NCBI RefSeq assembly: GCF_024679095.1
Contig: NC_066513.1
Location: 3,121,523 to 3,185,522, forward strand
Direction of reading: 5' to 3'
DNA length: 64,000 bases
DNA from: Eriocheir sinensis
Taxonomy: Eukaryota; Arthropoda; Malacostraca; Decapoda; Varunidae
Within the stretch, counting starts at the first letter, position 1. The number at the start of each line of letters is the position of its first letter. Positions 42,695 through 53,041 of the stretch are shown here, in pieces. The notes under the pieces were generated by a model. The model was not told the DNA's origin and searched no databases. It was given only the letters and a program-made list of their open reading frames with translations. Made by a program: the position numbers and the translations under genes.

Positions 42695-44530
42695 GCAAAG
42701 AGGAAAAATGGGAGGAAAGAAGAGGAGCAAGGAGGAAAATGGGAGGAAAGAAAAGGAGCAAGGAAGAAAAATGGGAGGAAAGAAAAGCAGCAAGGAGGAA
42801 AAATGGGAGGAAAGAAGAGGAGCAAGGAGGAAAAATGGGAGGAAAGAAGAGGAGCAAGGAGGAAAAATGGAAGGAAAGAAGAGGAGCAAGAACGAAAATG
42901 GGAGGAAAGAAGAGGAGCAAGGAGGAAAAATGGGAGGAAAGAAGAGGAGCAAGGAGGAAAATGGGAGGAAAGAAGAGGAGCAAGGAGGAAAATGGGAGGA
43001 AAGGAGCAAGGAGGAAAATGGGAGGAAAGAAGAGGGGCAAGGAGGAAAATGGGAGGAAAGAAGAGGAGCAAGGAGGAAAATGGGAGGAAAGAAGAGGGGC
43101 AAGGAGGAAAATGGGCGGAAAGAAAAGGAGCAAGGAGGAAAATGGGAGGAAAGAAGAGAAGCAAGGAGGAAAATGGGAGGAAAGAAGAGGAGCAAGGAGG
43201 AAAATGGGAGGAAAGAAAAGGAGCAAGGAGGAAAATGGGAGGAAAGAAGAGAAGCAAGGAGGAAAATGGGAGGAAAGAAAAGGAGCAAGGAGGAAAATGG
43301 GAGGAAAGAAGAGGAGCAAGGAGGAAAATGAGAGGAAAGAAGAGGAGCAAGGAGGAAAATGAGAGGAAAGAAGAGGAGCAAGGAGGAAAATGGGCGGAAA
43401 GAAAAGGAGCAAGGAGGAAAATGGGAGGAAAGAAGAGGAGCAAGGAGGAAAATAGGAGGAAAGAAAAGGAGCAAGGAGGAAAATGGGAGGAAAGAAGAGG
43501 AGCAAGGAGGAAAAATGAGAGGAAAGAAGAGGGGCAAGGAGGAAAATGGGAGGAAAGAAAAGGAGCAAGGAGGAAAATGGGAGGAAAGAAGAGGAGCAAT
43601 GTGGTAAAATGGGAGGAAAGAAGAGGAGCAAGGAGGAAAAATGGTAGGAAAGAAGAGGAGCAAGGAGGAAAATGTGAGGAAAGAAGAGGAGCAAGGAGGA
43701 AAATGGGAGGAAAGAAGAGGAGCAAGGAGGAAAATGGGAGGAAAGAAGAGGAGCAAGGAGGAAAATGGGAGGAAAGAAGAGGAGCAAGGAGGAAAAATGG
43801 GAGGAAAGAAGAGAAGCAAGGAGGATAATGGGAGGAAAGAAGAGGAGCAAGGAGGAAAATGGGAGGAAAGAAAAGGAGCAAGGAGGAAAATGGGAGGAAA
43901 GAAGAGGAGCAAGGAGGAAAATGGGAGGAAAGAAGAGGAGCAAGGAGGAAAATGGGAGGAAAGAAAAGGAGCAAGGAGGAAAATGGGAGGAAAGAAGAGG
44001 AGCAAGGAGGAAAATGGGCGGAAAGAACAGGAGCAAGGAGGAAAATGGGAGGAAAGGAGCAAGGAGGAACATGGGAGGAAAGAAAAGGAGCAAGGAGGAA
44101 AATGGGAGGAAAGAAGAGGAGCAAGGAGGAAAATGGGAGGAAAGAAGAGGAGCAAGGAGGAAAAATGGGAGGAAAGAAGAGGAGCAAGGAGGAAAAATGG
44201 GAGGAAAGAAAAGGAGCAAGGAGGAAAATGGGAGGAAAGAAGAGGAGCAAGGAGGAAAATGGGAGGAAAGAAGAGGAGCAAGGAGGAAAATGGGAGGAAA
44301 GAAGAGGAGCAAGGAGGAAAAATGGGAGGAAAGAAGAGGAGCAAGGAGGAAACTGGGAGGAAAGAATAGGAGCAAGGAGGAAAATGGGAGGAAAGGACAA
44401 GAGCAAGGAGGAAAATTGGGAGGAAAGAAAAGGAGCAAGGAGGAAAAATGGGAGGAAAGAAGAGGAGCAAGGAGGAAAATGGGAGGAAAGAAAAGGAGCA
44501 AGGAGGAAAATGGGAGGAGAGAAGAGGAGG
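42695..44530. repeat. 31-bp minisatellite, about 59 units
   Basis: The unit GGAAAGAAGAGGAGCAAGGA plus GGAAAATGGGA recurs for about 1.83 kb. Variants are AAAAGG for AGAGG, an extra A (32 bp), and three shortened units that lost GAAAGAAGA. Because 31 is not a multiple of three, every frame cycles through the same 31-residue pattern. Frames stay open on both strands (up to 838 codons on minus, up to 390 on plus). This is a repeat property, not evidence of a gene. Confidence 0.97.
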
Positions 44531-44621
44531 AAAATGGGAGGGGGAGAGGGAGGGGAGAGGGAGAGGGAGAGGGAGGGAGGAGGAGGAGGTGCATGGCGTA
44601 TCCTCCCTTACCTCCAAAACA

Positions 44622-44862
44622 CCTCACCACCACCACCACCACCACCACCACCACTGCACTTGCCAACACCATCACCAACAACGTCATCAACACCACCTTT
44701 ATTAATTACCACCACCACCACCACCACCACCACCCTTTTCACTACCAACACCACACAAATCACCTCCACGACCACCCTCATCACCACGACCTTCACTACC
44801 TTTATATACGCACCACCTGCATCATCACCACCACCACCACCACCACAACTATTTTTAGCGGC
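44622..44862. repeat. (ACC)n/(CAC)n tract
   Basis: CACCAC triplets with ATC and AAC interruptions, directly after the purine-rich array and its (GGA)n end. Confidence 0.9.
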
Positions 44863-44968
44863 TCAAGGATTTTTGCATGACGGTTCGAGTCTTATAACGA
44901 ACTGTCACAAAAAGGGAAAAATAAAGTGATGGGGAAGAAAGGGAAGGAAGGGAGGGGAAGAAGGGGGG

Positions 44969-44969
<1 letters not shown>

Positions 44970-45061
<92 letters not shown>
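44970..45061. repeat. (GA)n microsatellite
   Basis: About 92 bp of GA repeat. Confidence 0.97.
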
Positions 45062-45064
<3 letters not shown>

Positions 45065-45119
45065 AGGAGGGTAAGAGGAGATATAGCTCACAGGGGAGAC
45101 ATAAACAGGTGCAGCATGC

Positions 45120-45120
<1 letters not shown>

Positions 45121-45191
<71 letters not shown>

Positions 45192-45227
45192 ATCTTCATA
45201 ACCTTCAACACAACTGACCGTAAAAGG

Positions 45228-45290
<63 letters not shown>

Positions 45291-45330
45291 ACTCCATAAC
45301 CTTCAAGACGACTGACTGTAGAAATCATAA
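45121..45330. repeat. Duplicated (AC)n unit
   Basis: AC repeats at 45121-45188 and 45231-45288, each followed by a related segment with CATAACCTTCAASACRACTGA. A microsatellite-plus-flank unit of about 108 bp has been duplicated. Confidence 0.9.
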
Positions 45331-45403
45331 AAAAATAATAAGAATAAAAATAGAAAAAAGGAAAAGAAGATGACAACAGGTGAGTGAGACAGGTGAGAAC
45401 AGG

Positions 45404-45484
45404 TGTGGTGTGATCTGTGGCAGTCCCGAGGCTGTGGCTGTGAGGGATGCTGCTTCGGGCCCGCCACAGACACCCTCACCACAG
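45404..45484. repeat. Imperfect hairpin-forming inverted repeat
   Basis: The left arm (45404-45432) has TGTGGTG, CTGTGGC and CCCGAGGC. The right arm reverse-complements to TGTGGTG, CTGTGGC and CCCGAAGC with a short bulge. Arms are about 30 bp around an 18-base loop. Both strands consequently encode similar peptides (GSPEAVAVRDAASGPPQTP-like). Role unknown. Confidence 0.75.
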
Positions 45485-46075
45485 CATATTCTAAACTTCC
45501 TAGGACTCAACCACAGCATATCTTTAGTCTCCCAACATCCACAAGTTCACAACACAGCATAAAACCTCCCAGAACTTCATTACAGCCAGGCGACAGCATA
45601 TCCTAAGATTCCTAACAGCCTCACCACAGCATATCAAACCTCACAGCACTCAATTACAGACACCCACACCACAGCATAAAACCTCCCAGCACTTAACCAC
45701 AGATACCCACACCACAGCATATCCAAGTCTCCTAACACCCACACCACAGCATATCCAAGTCTCCTAACACCCACACCACAGCATATCCTAAGTATCCTAA
45801 CACCCACACCACAGCATATCTTTCTTCATAACGCTCACATCAGAAAGACCCCGAGACAGCATATCCTAAGACTCCTAACACCTACACCACAGCATATCAA
45901 ACCTCCCAGGGCGTCATCCTAACCACGCCACAGCATATCTTAAGCCCACAACAGCTCAGCCACAGCATATTTTAAAACTTCCAGCATTCCATTACTAAGA
46001 GTCCATTCCTGCCTCAATGCAAGTCACACAAAAGCATATCTTGTCCCCCCCAACAGCCACGACACAGCATGTTAT
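45470..46075. repeat. About 30-bp minisatellite with CACAGCATAT core
   Basis: ACCACAGCATATC-type cores recur roughly every 29-46 bp, about 18-20 times, separated by TAAGACTCCTAACACCCACA-like sequence. The most regular part is 45690-45810. Confidence 0.9.
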
Positions 46076-46174
46076 CTCGTGTCTTAGGCTTCCCAACACT
46101 GCCATCAGAACACAATAGCGAGAAGTTAATAAATTCAGGAGATGGTCTGATTTAAATTATCCCTTTAAAACTTA

Positions 46175-46242
46175 CTATTACTGCTACTACTACTATTTCG
46201 AGATGGTCTTATTGATTTTACCACTTTTGAATGAAGATGCTG

Positions 46243-46275
<33 letters not shown>

Positions 46276-46400
46276 GTACGATATAGAGATGGCCTGAAAA
46301 AATTATCACTTTGAACTTATAACTACTGATACCACCACCACTACCACCACCACCACTACAACTATCACAACCATTACTACTATCCTAACTACCACGACTA
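46175..46400. repeat. (CTA)n and (ACC)n microsatellites with ~80-bp duplication
   Basis: CTACTACTA blocks at 46180-46198 and 46240-46275, each preceded by GAGATGGTCT or a similar phrase, then ACC triplets at 46331-46400. Confidence 0.88.
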
Positions 46401-46580
46401 CCATCATCCCTGCGCCCCTCCCGTCAAGGCTGCGGGTGTCGGGGAGTGAACAGTAAACAGGGCTATCTCGAGGGTGCTCCTGCCCATAACTAGCCACAGC
46501 GGGGCACACACACATGGCACACACACGCTGCCTTTGGAGATAGCGCGCGGACACAAGCCATTCCCGGAGGCCACACCACA
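46401..46580. other. Unique GC-rich segment, no gene recognised
   Basis: No repeat and no convincing exon signals. Confidence 0.4.
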
Positions 46581-47180
46581 CTCCCGACCCCACGACGCAC
46601 ACGGTTAGTTATTAGCGTGTTTATTGGCCACATCATTAATCAGTTAGTTGGCTAGTTATTCACTTTCGTTTGTTCACCAATATAATTAATTAGTTTGATA
46701 GCCGACTGTTCAAGCCATTCCCCGACGCCACGACGCACACGGTTAGTTATTAGCGTGTTTATTGGCCACATCATTAATCAGTTAGTTGGCTAGTTATTCA
46801 GTTTCGTTTGTTCACCAATATAATTAATTAGTTTGATAGCCGACTGTTCAAGCCATTCCCCGACGCCACGACGCACACGGTTAGTTATTAGCGTGTTTAT
46901 TGGCCACGTTATTTATCAGTTAGTTCACCCTCCATCCTCTCCCTCACACCTTACATCTCTCCCCTCACCCTGTCCCTCCCTTCCCTTCCCTTACACCCTT
47001 CACCCCCCTTAAGCCTTAGATCTCTCCCATCACCCTGTCCTTCCCTTTCTCCCTCTTCCCCTCCCTACCTTGAGTTAGTTGATTTACCATATAGTTTATT
47101 ATAATGATAGCCGACTGACCAAGCCATTCCCCGAGGCCACAGAACACTCCTGATACCACGACGCACACGGTTAGTTATTA
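46560..47180. repeat. 138-bp tandem repeat, about 3 units plus a displaced unit
   Basis: CACGACGCACACGGTTAGTT occurs at 46591, 46729 and 46867, exactly 138 bp apart, and again at 47157. The displaced unit is separated by about 150 bp of pyrimidine-rich sequence near 46925-47070. Units contain TTAGTT-rich AT sequence. Confidence 0.93.
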
Positions 47181-47617
47181 GTGTGTTTATCGGCCACGTC
47201 ATTACTTATTCGGTTAGTTATCTGTTCAGTTTCGTTTGGTGACCATATGGGAAGTTGCTTTATCAGTTAGTCTGTTAATTAGACAGACAGTTTATCGACC
47301 TAACACTTAGCTATAAATTTACCTTGTCAGTTCGTTAGTTAGATAGTTGGTTTATTTATAAGTTAATGAGTTAAGCGGCAAGACAGAGAAGAGTGATCGA
47401 TTGGGGCATGAGGTCTTGGCGCCGCATCTGCCACTGTCATGTAAAAAAATAAATAAATAAATAAATAAAAAGGAAAAGTGGTTCAGTAGAGTAAAAAGAT
47501 GAACTCAGAAACAACACGAGATCAGGGTCAACAAATAATCATAAATAACTTAGTATGGTAAAAAAAAAAATAGAAAGCTGAATATCTGAGCAAAGAAAAA
47601 GTTACATCCTCTTGAAT

Positions 47618-47620
<3 letters not shown>
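47181..47620. other. AT-rich unique sequence
   Basis: Contains TTAGTTAGATAG-type imperfect repeats near 47260-47360 and (AAAT)n at 47448-47470. No gene is recognised. Confidence 0.45.

Positions 47621-47649
<29 letters not shown>
47620..47649. repeat. (AC)n microsatellite
   Basis: About 30 bp. A unique GC-rich segment and GGA/GGC-rich sequence follow to 47895. Confidence 0.93.
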
Positions 47650-47897
47650 TATTCATAGCGCTGCATCTGACATTACTGAGGGTGTGAGCGGCCATGAGGG
47701 GGTGAGGGAGTGTCCTGAGGAGCAGCACCTTTCCTCCCTCCTCCTCCTACTTCTTCTCCCTTACCCAGGGGAGAAGAGGAGGGGGGGAGGGGGGCGGCGA
47801 CAGAGAGGCGCTGTGGTGGAGATAAAGAGACGTGGAGGAGGAGGTGGAGGGATAGAGAAGCGATGGTGGGATGGGCTTGCGTAACGGTGAAGTGGAG

Positions 47898-47950
<53 letters not shown>

Positions 47951-47971
47951 GGTGGTAGTAGTAGCAACATC

Positions 47972-48028
<57 letters not shown>

Positions 48029-48165
48029 GGTAGAGGTGATAGTAGTGGTGTTGGTAGAGGTAGAAGTAGTGGTAGTAGTTGTAGCAGCTTAGTAATAGCA
48101 CCACCAACACCAGTACCAGTAGTAACACCACCACACCACCACCACCGCCACCACCACCACCACAA
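47898..48165. repeat. (AGT)n/(GGT)n tract switching to (ACC)n
   Basis: AGT and GGT triplets from 47898 to about 48090, then ACC/CAC triplets at 48098-48165. This is the same mirrored arrangement as at 21-22 kb, on a smaller scale. Confidence 0.93.
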
Positions 48166-48229
48166 CATAAACACCAACCAGCACAAGAACAACAAAACTA
48201 CACAAAACAAAACGTGACTGAATAACGCC

Positions 48230-48561
48230 AAAACAAAACAACAAAAAAGTAAAAAGAAAAAAAGAAAAAAAAACAGCCATTCAAAGCACACCTAACAATG
48301 CACGGTGTGGCAATATGCTAATTAGACAAAGGACGGCCCGCCAGGTGAGGTTACGTGTGCCCTTCAGCCCGTGTTACCTGTCCTGAGGGGGGTGGGAGGA
48401 GGGAAGGGGGAGGAGGAAAGGAGAGAGCGGGGGAGCAGCAAAGGAGGAAAGAAGGAAGGAGGAAAGAAGGAAGGAGGATAGGAGGGAAGGGATGGGAGGA
48501 ATGAACAGAGAGGAGGGAAGGGGGAAGAGGAGGGAGGAGGGAGGAGGAGGAGGAGGAGGAG
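48230..48561. other. A-rich segment, unique island, GGA-rich flank of CR1
   Basis: A-rich to 48280, unique to about 48385, then GGAGGAAGG-rich sequence. A GGA repeat at 48540-48561 abuts the 3' end of the CR1 element. Confidence 0.6.
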
Positions 48562-48565
48562 GAAA

Positions 48566-48743
48566 CATGGAAACATGGAAACGCAGGCAACAGAAAGCCT
48601 ATTGGCTCATTACGAGGTTGCCCGTTCTGGTGATTTAATCTGCTCGACAGCCTGGGGCCTGGGGAGCAGATGAAAGCACCTCGATATTGAGGAGCAGATG
48701 AAAGCGCCTCGATATTGAGGAGCAGATGAAAGCAACTCAATAT
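48566..48743 (-). repeat. CR1 3' UTR with three 29-bp repeats and TTTCCATG end
   Basis: CTTTCATCTGCTCCTCAATA-type units occur three times (48663-48743); the 11.9-kb copy has two. The terminal TTTCCATG units lie at 48561-48582. Confidence 0.85.
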
Positions 48744-49979
48744 TCAGTTTACTCCCGACGCAGCGAAGTGACGGTCGATTCTATATTTGAAGGAGTTGAT
48801 AGTATTCGCATTTACTACTTCTGAAGGAAGATTGTTCCAGTGACGGATGACTCGGTTTGAAAAGAAACTCCTTCCGATGTCTGTGTTACATCGACTAGAC
48901 TGAATGGGTAAACCGTTATTTCTAGTTCTTAGGTTGGTTTGCAATTCAAAGAAATTGGAGTAATCGACGTTATTGAATTTTTTTAGATACTTGAAGACTT
49001 GAATCATATCTCCTCGTAGGCGTCTTTTCTCCAATGTAAAGAGATTGAGTCGCTTGAGTCGTTCCTCGTACGGTTGAGCCCTTAAGGTTGGTATCATTTT
49101 CGTGGCGCGTCGTTGAATCCTTTCCAGTAAATCAATGTCCTTTCTGTAATTAGGAGACCAGAACTGTACTGCATACTCGAGGTGCGGTCTTACCATGGAA
49201 TTATACAAGGATAGCATCACGTCTGGCGTTTTACACTCGAAGTTCCTCGCTATGAACCCGAGCATAGTGTTGGCTTTGTTGTATGCTTTTTTACAGTGAT
49301 TCGCGTGTTTCAGGTCACTGCTGATAGTGACTCCAAGATCCTTTTCCTCCTGCATCGCTTGCAGAGGTCTCCCATTCATGATGTGCATGACTTTGCATTT
49401 GTCAACATTAAAGGACTTTTGCCATTTTTCCGACCATTCGATAATGTGATTGAGGTCTTTCTGAATGATTTCGCAGTCGGTCTTTGTGAAGGCCTTTCCC
49501 CCCACCTTAGTGTCATCAGCAAATTTCGATATTGTGGATTTCAGTCCTGATTCGAGGTCGTTGATATATATGATGAAGAGAATGGGTCCCAGCACTGACC
49601 CTTGAGGCACTCCACTAGTGACTGGAAGCCAATCGGAAGGCTGTCCGTTGAGTAGTACTCGTTGTTTTCTGTCGGTGAGCCAATCTCTTATCCACGCGAT
49701 CAGATTGGCTCCAATGCCCGCCGAGTGCAGTTTCTTAAGGAGTCGCTCGTGCGGTACCTTGTCGAAGGCTTTCTGAAAGTCCAGGTATATAACATCACTG
49801 GGGATGTGGGCATCCCAGTTCTTATATATGCCTTGGAAGAAGTCTAATAGATTCGTTAGGCAGGAGCGCTTGTTTCTGAAGCCATGCTGGGTGTCGGAGA
49901 TTACATTATTGTCTTCTAGAAACTTAACAAGTTTGTCTCTAATAATCTTTTCGAGTATTTTTCCTGCCACTGATGTCAA
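48744..49979 (-). pseudogene. CR1 reverse transcriptase (RT core and C-terminus, open 411 residues)
   Basis: Visible in order: TQHGFRNKRSCLTNLLDF, VIYLDFQKAFDKVPHERLL (motif A, catalytic Asp), GVPQGSVLGPILFIIYINDL (motif B), KFADDTKVGG (motif C, Asp pair), FNVDKCKVMHI (motif D), EKDLGVTISSDLKHANHC (motif E), then the CR1 C-terminal region with RRATKMIPTLRAQPYEERLK and HWNNLPSEVVNA. The Met at 49979 is internal: conserved residues LNYRPISL lie just upstream, in the same frame past a break. The protein copies element RNA into DNA at the target site. This part has no internal stop and looks recently active; the rest of the element is frameshifted. Confidence 0.92.
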
Positions 49980-50230
49980 ACTTATGGGCCTGTAGTTTAA
50001 TGCAACGCTTTTGTCTCCTTTTTGAAAATTGGTGTTACGTTCGCCATCTTCCAGTCTTCCGGGACCTTTTCAATTGAACAGACTGGTTGAATATGTTAGT
50101 GAGTGGCTGAAGTATTTGTTGTTTAAGCTCTTTAATAACCGCGGGGACAAACCGTCAGGTCCTGTTGACTTGTTCGTGTCGAGTTTATCCAAATACTCTT
50201 TCACTTCTTGGTCGCATATTGAGTCAATTT

Positions 50231-50804
50231 TCAGGGGCGTGATTCCCTCGGCGGGTCAGGGTTCTCGGGCATGGTTTCGATGTTCTCGACTGTGAATACG
50301 GATGCGAAGTTACTGTTGAGGATTCTGGCCATCTGTTTACTGTCCTGAGTTGCAGCTCCAGTCTCGTCTGTCAGGGGACCAATATTGACTTTACTTTCTT
50401 TTTCGATCTGATGTATGTGAAGAATTTTTTGAGTTTGTCTTGATGTCACGCGCTATTTGTTTTTCGTAGTTGCGTTTACTACTCCGAATAAGGGTGCGAC
50501 AAGCTCTGAGGCTGTTGTGGTACTGAGTACGGGCTTCGGCCGTGTCATTCTCTTTCATTAGGTTATAATTCCTTTATTAAGTTTACCGCCCTTTTATTTC
50601 TCTGGTCATCCACGGTGGATCTACGGCACCATTTACTCGCCTGGGTTTCGTCACTGTAGCCTTTTCTACTCCCAAAAGCTTATCTTTGAAGTTGTTCCAC
50701 ACGTTGTCGATTGTATTGTCGGTTAGGTGAAGTTGGTCCCAGGTCGCGGAGGGAAGCAGCTCACGGGCTAGGTTGAAATTTGCTTTTTTGTAGTCTGGTA
50801 TCAC
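50231..50804 (-). pseudogene. CR1 ORF2 region between endonuclease and RT (broken)
   Basis: Two open pieces in different frames (50583-50804 and 50231-50449). Recognisable stretches include VNGAVDPPWMTREIKGR and SKQMARILNSNFASVFTVEN, which lie between endonuclease and RT in CR1-group elements. Frame changes separate them from each other and from the RT core. Confidence 0.8.
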
Positions 50805-50851
50805 TGACGGATTGTCTACGAGTTTGTGACTTATGTTGACATTGAAACGGA

Positions 50852-51298
50852 TTAAGTGGTGATCGCAACCGTTAATTTTTCACCAACTTCACAGTCGCGA
50901 ATGAGGTCGGGGTCGCTTACTAATACCAGATCCAGCAGATTGTTTTCTCTTGTTGGTTGAGTTACAGCTTGAGTGAGGAACGAATCCTCCACCATTTCTA
51001 TAAGCCTGTTACCCTCTTGATCTCCAGTCAATTGTCCCCAGTCAATGTTAGGGCAATTAAAGTCCCCAATTATTATTGCTTGTTTACTTTGTGTTAAAGA
51101 GTGAAGCTCTTCGTACAGGGCAGTGTCATCGGCTGCTTGTTGTTTTGGAGGCCTGTATACGGTCGCAAGTGTTAGTTTCTTATTATTCGCAGTTATTTCC
51201 ACATAGACGGAGTCGTAATTCTCTGCATCCTGTTTGTCTATTTTATGGCAGGGAGCGTACTTTTTACGTAGCAAATTACCTCCTCCTTTCTTGTGCAT
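50852..51298 (-). pseudogene. CR1 endonuclease domain (APE-like), frameshifted
   Basis: 148 open residues. Motifs of the APE-type endonuclease used by CR1, L2 and Jockey elements are visible: LATVYRPP, IIIGDFNCPNIDW (GDFN block with catalytic Asp/Asn) and LLDLVLVSDPDLI. The N-terminal strand (ILYTNARSLLPKRTKL) lies in another frame at about 51400-51450. The final SDH block past 50852 is also out of frame. The enzyme nicks target DNA to prime reverse transcription. Confidence 0.88.
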
Positions 51299-51377
51299 TC
51301 GATTTTTTGGAAGCTGTACCCGGGAAATGACAGTTCAGATACTAGATGTGCAGAGTTGGCCCAAGTCTCTGTGATGG

Positions 51378-51707
51378 CTACCACATCTGGTTTCTCAGTT
51401 GCAATATACGCCCTAATTTCGTCCTTTTGGGTAATAGACTGCGTGCATTTGTGTACAAAATGGAAATGTGACTACTGGTTTGGCCGCGTTGAGTTGAATG
51501 AGTTCGCTTGTCGGAGGCGTCGTTGGTTACACAGTTTCTTGCAAGCCGCATCGACGCTACGGTTCGGTTGATCAAGGGTTGCCTTTGCCTTGCCCTCGCC
51601 TCCAGTTTTTGAATAGCTTTCGAGAAGCTTTCAACTGCATCGTTCAGGAGCCTTCCTAGCCGCGCCGAATCAACCTCGTTCAAGTGGAGTCCGTCCTCCC
51701 AAAACAA
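51378..51707 (-). pseudogene. End of ORF1 esterase-like domain running into ORF2 start
   Basis: The first part has WEDGLHLNEVDSARLGRLL, the Asp-x-x-His block of SGNH hydrolases. The later part has SILYTNARSLLPKRTKLGR, the start of an endonuclease domain. Both lie in one open frame here. That could be genuine or the result of decay, since CR1 ORF1 and ORF2 are normally separate. Confidence 0.75.
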
Positions 51708-51905
51708 ATCTGGGCGCTGGTTGAAGTGATGCCATGCGTTCGTGAACCCTACGCCTTCATCGTTACATAACTGCTTTAGACTAGTGTTGACGCCGTACGC
51801 TTTACTGTTGTTGTATCCGGCGAACGTATTGACTCTCGGTAGAATTCCAGAGACGATGATGGGGGGACTTGGTCTTGTATTTCCGAATGACTTGACGGTA
51901 TTTTG

Positions 51906-52142
51906 CTAACAGGTCCTGAATTTGAGTTGACTGAAGGTCGTTGGTTCCGCATGGATCAGATACACTGTGTCGTCCTTCGCATTTACTGAAACTGCATCGA
52001 CAGCTGATTCAATATCGTCCAGTTTGGCTCCGGGGATACAGAAACGCTGCCGTGTCAACGTATTCCGACCACAAAACTCCGTAAGTTGGCCTCTCACCAC
52101 ACTGTCTCCAACTAAATTGACTCTAGTAGTTAGTTTGCCCAT
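51906..52142 (-). pseudogene. CR1 ORF1 SGNH/esterase-like domain, N-terminal blocks
   Basis: VNLVGDSVVRGQL carries the Gly-Asp-Ser block of SGNH hydrolases, followed by FCIPGAKLDDI. The third block (Gly-Thr-Asn-Asp) is present in the DNA just after VYLIHA but one base out of frame, so a frameshift splits the domain. In CR1 elements this domain is thought to help membrane or RNP association. Confidence 0.75.
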
Positions 52143-53041
52143 ACCAGGAAACAGCGTCTGGTTCTGTACAAGTGACAGCTGGTAGAATGGTCTTGTGATT
52201 TCTTCTGGAAGGGCGCGAGGTACAAGGGAGCGCGGGCTAAGGTGGGTTTGGAAGTGGTGGTGGTGTTAGTAGTGGGTGGCTGGGAAAGGGTGGAGGGTGA
52301 GGTGGATGGAGGGAGATGTGGTATCAGAAGTGGAGTAGGCGGCGGCGGTTGAGTTCGTGTTGGAGGTGGAAGTGGAGGATGGAGGGTGATGAGGATAGGG
52401 GAGGAGTCAAGGGTGTTGGAGGGAGAGGAAGGGAGAGCGGGAGAAAGGGGAGTGGTACTGTGGATGGAGGTGGATGGGGTAGGAAGGGAGGTGGATGGAG
52501 TAGAAGGAATGGTAAGGGTGGCGGCGGGATCAGGCGTTGCAGAGGAGTGGGGTGGTTGAGGCGAGGCAGAGGAGATCGTGTTGGAGGTGGAAGGGGAAGA
52601 TGGAGTGGTGATGAGGATAGGGGAGGAGTCAAGGGTGGTGGAGGGAGAAGAGGGAGTGGGAGTGGATGAGGTAGCAAGGGAGGTGGATGGGGCGGAAGGA
52701 TTAGTAAGGATGGAGGCGGGTTCAGGCGAGGCAGAGGAGGAGGAGGGGGTATGTAGTTGGGTCAGAACGTCAGAATATGAGTTTGAGGAGGAGGAAGCTG
52801 GAGTAGGAAGGGCGGGGAAAGAAGAAGAAGAAGAAGAAGAATGAGGGGTAGGGAGTTGAGGGAAGGCCATCATGGTGTCCCAGATCAACGCATTGGAGCG
52901 TTGTAGTTCCTCGTTGGTTTTTTGTAGTGCCTGAATACGTAAGTCTAAGACACAGTACCTACACATCGAGTCGCTGGCTTGGTAATGAATCGCAGCATAT
53001 TTCTTTGAACAATTACAGCAATTGAGATAGTTGGACGGCAT
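52130..53041 (-). pseudogene. CR1 ORF1 N-terminus with Cys-rich motif and Ser/Pro linker
   Basis: 303 open residues from a Met at 53041. Residues 8-32 hold CCNCSKKYAAIHYQA and CRYC, a paired Cys arrangement like a small zinc finger. A heptad-like LRIQALQKTNEELQRSNALI follows and could form a coiled coil. A long Ser/Thr/Pro-rich linker with SSPILITTPSSPSTS-like repeats fills most of the rest. The frame is lost at about 52140, just before the esterase domain. The preceding 5' region has no ORF of note. Confidence 0.75.

Noticed and set aside
42101..44617. Very long open frames (838, 830 and 749 codons on minus; up to 390 on plus)
   Set aside because: They are translations of a 31-bp tandem repeat that has no stop in any frame. 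There is no domain, start context or splice support.
45470..46075. CRISPR-like direct repeats with spacers (CACAGCATAT array; also 23815-24145)
   Set aside because: Repeat lengths and spacings are irregular, the spacers are variants of one another, there are no cas genes, and the surrounding genome is eukaryotic. These are minisatellites.
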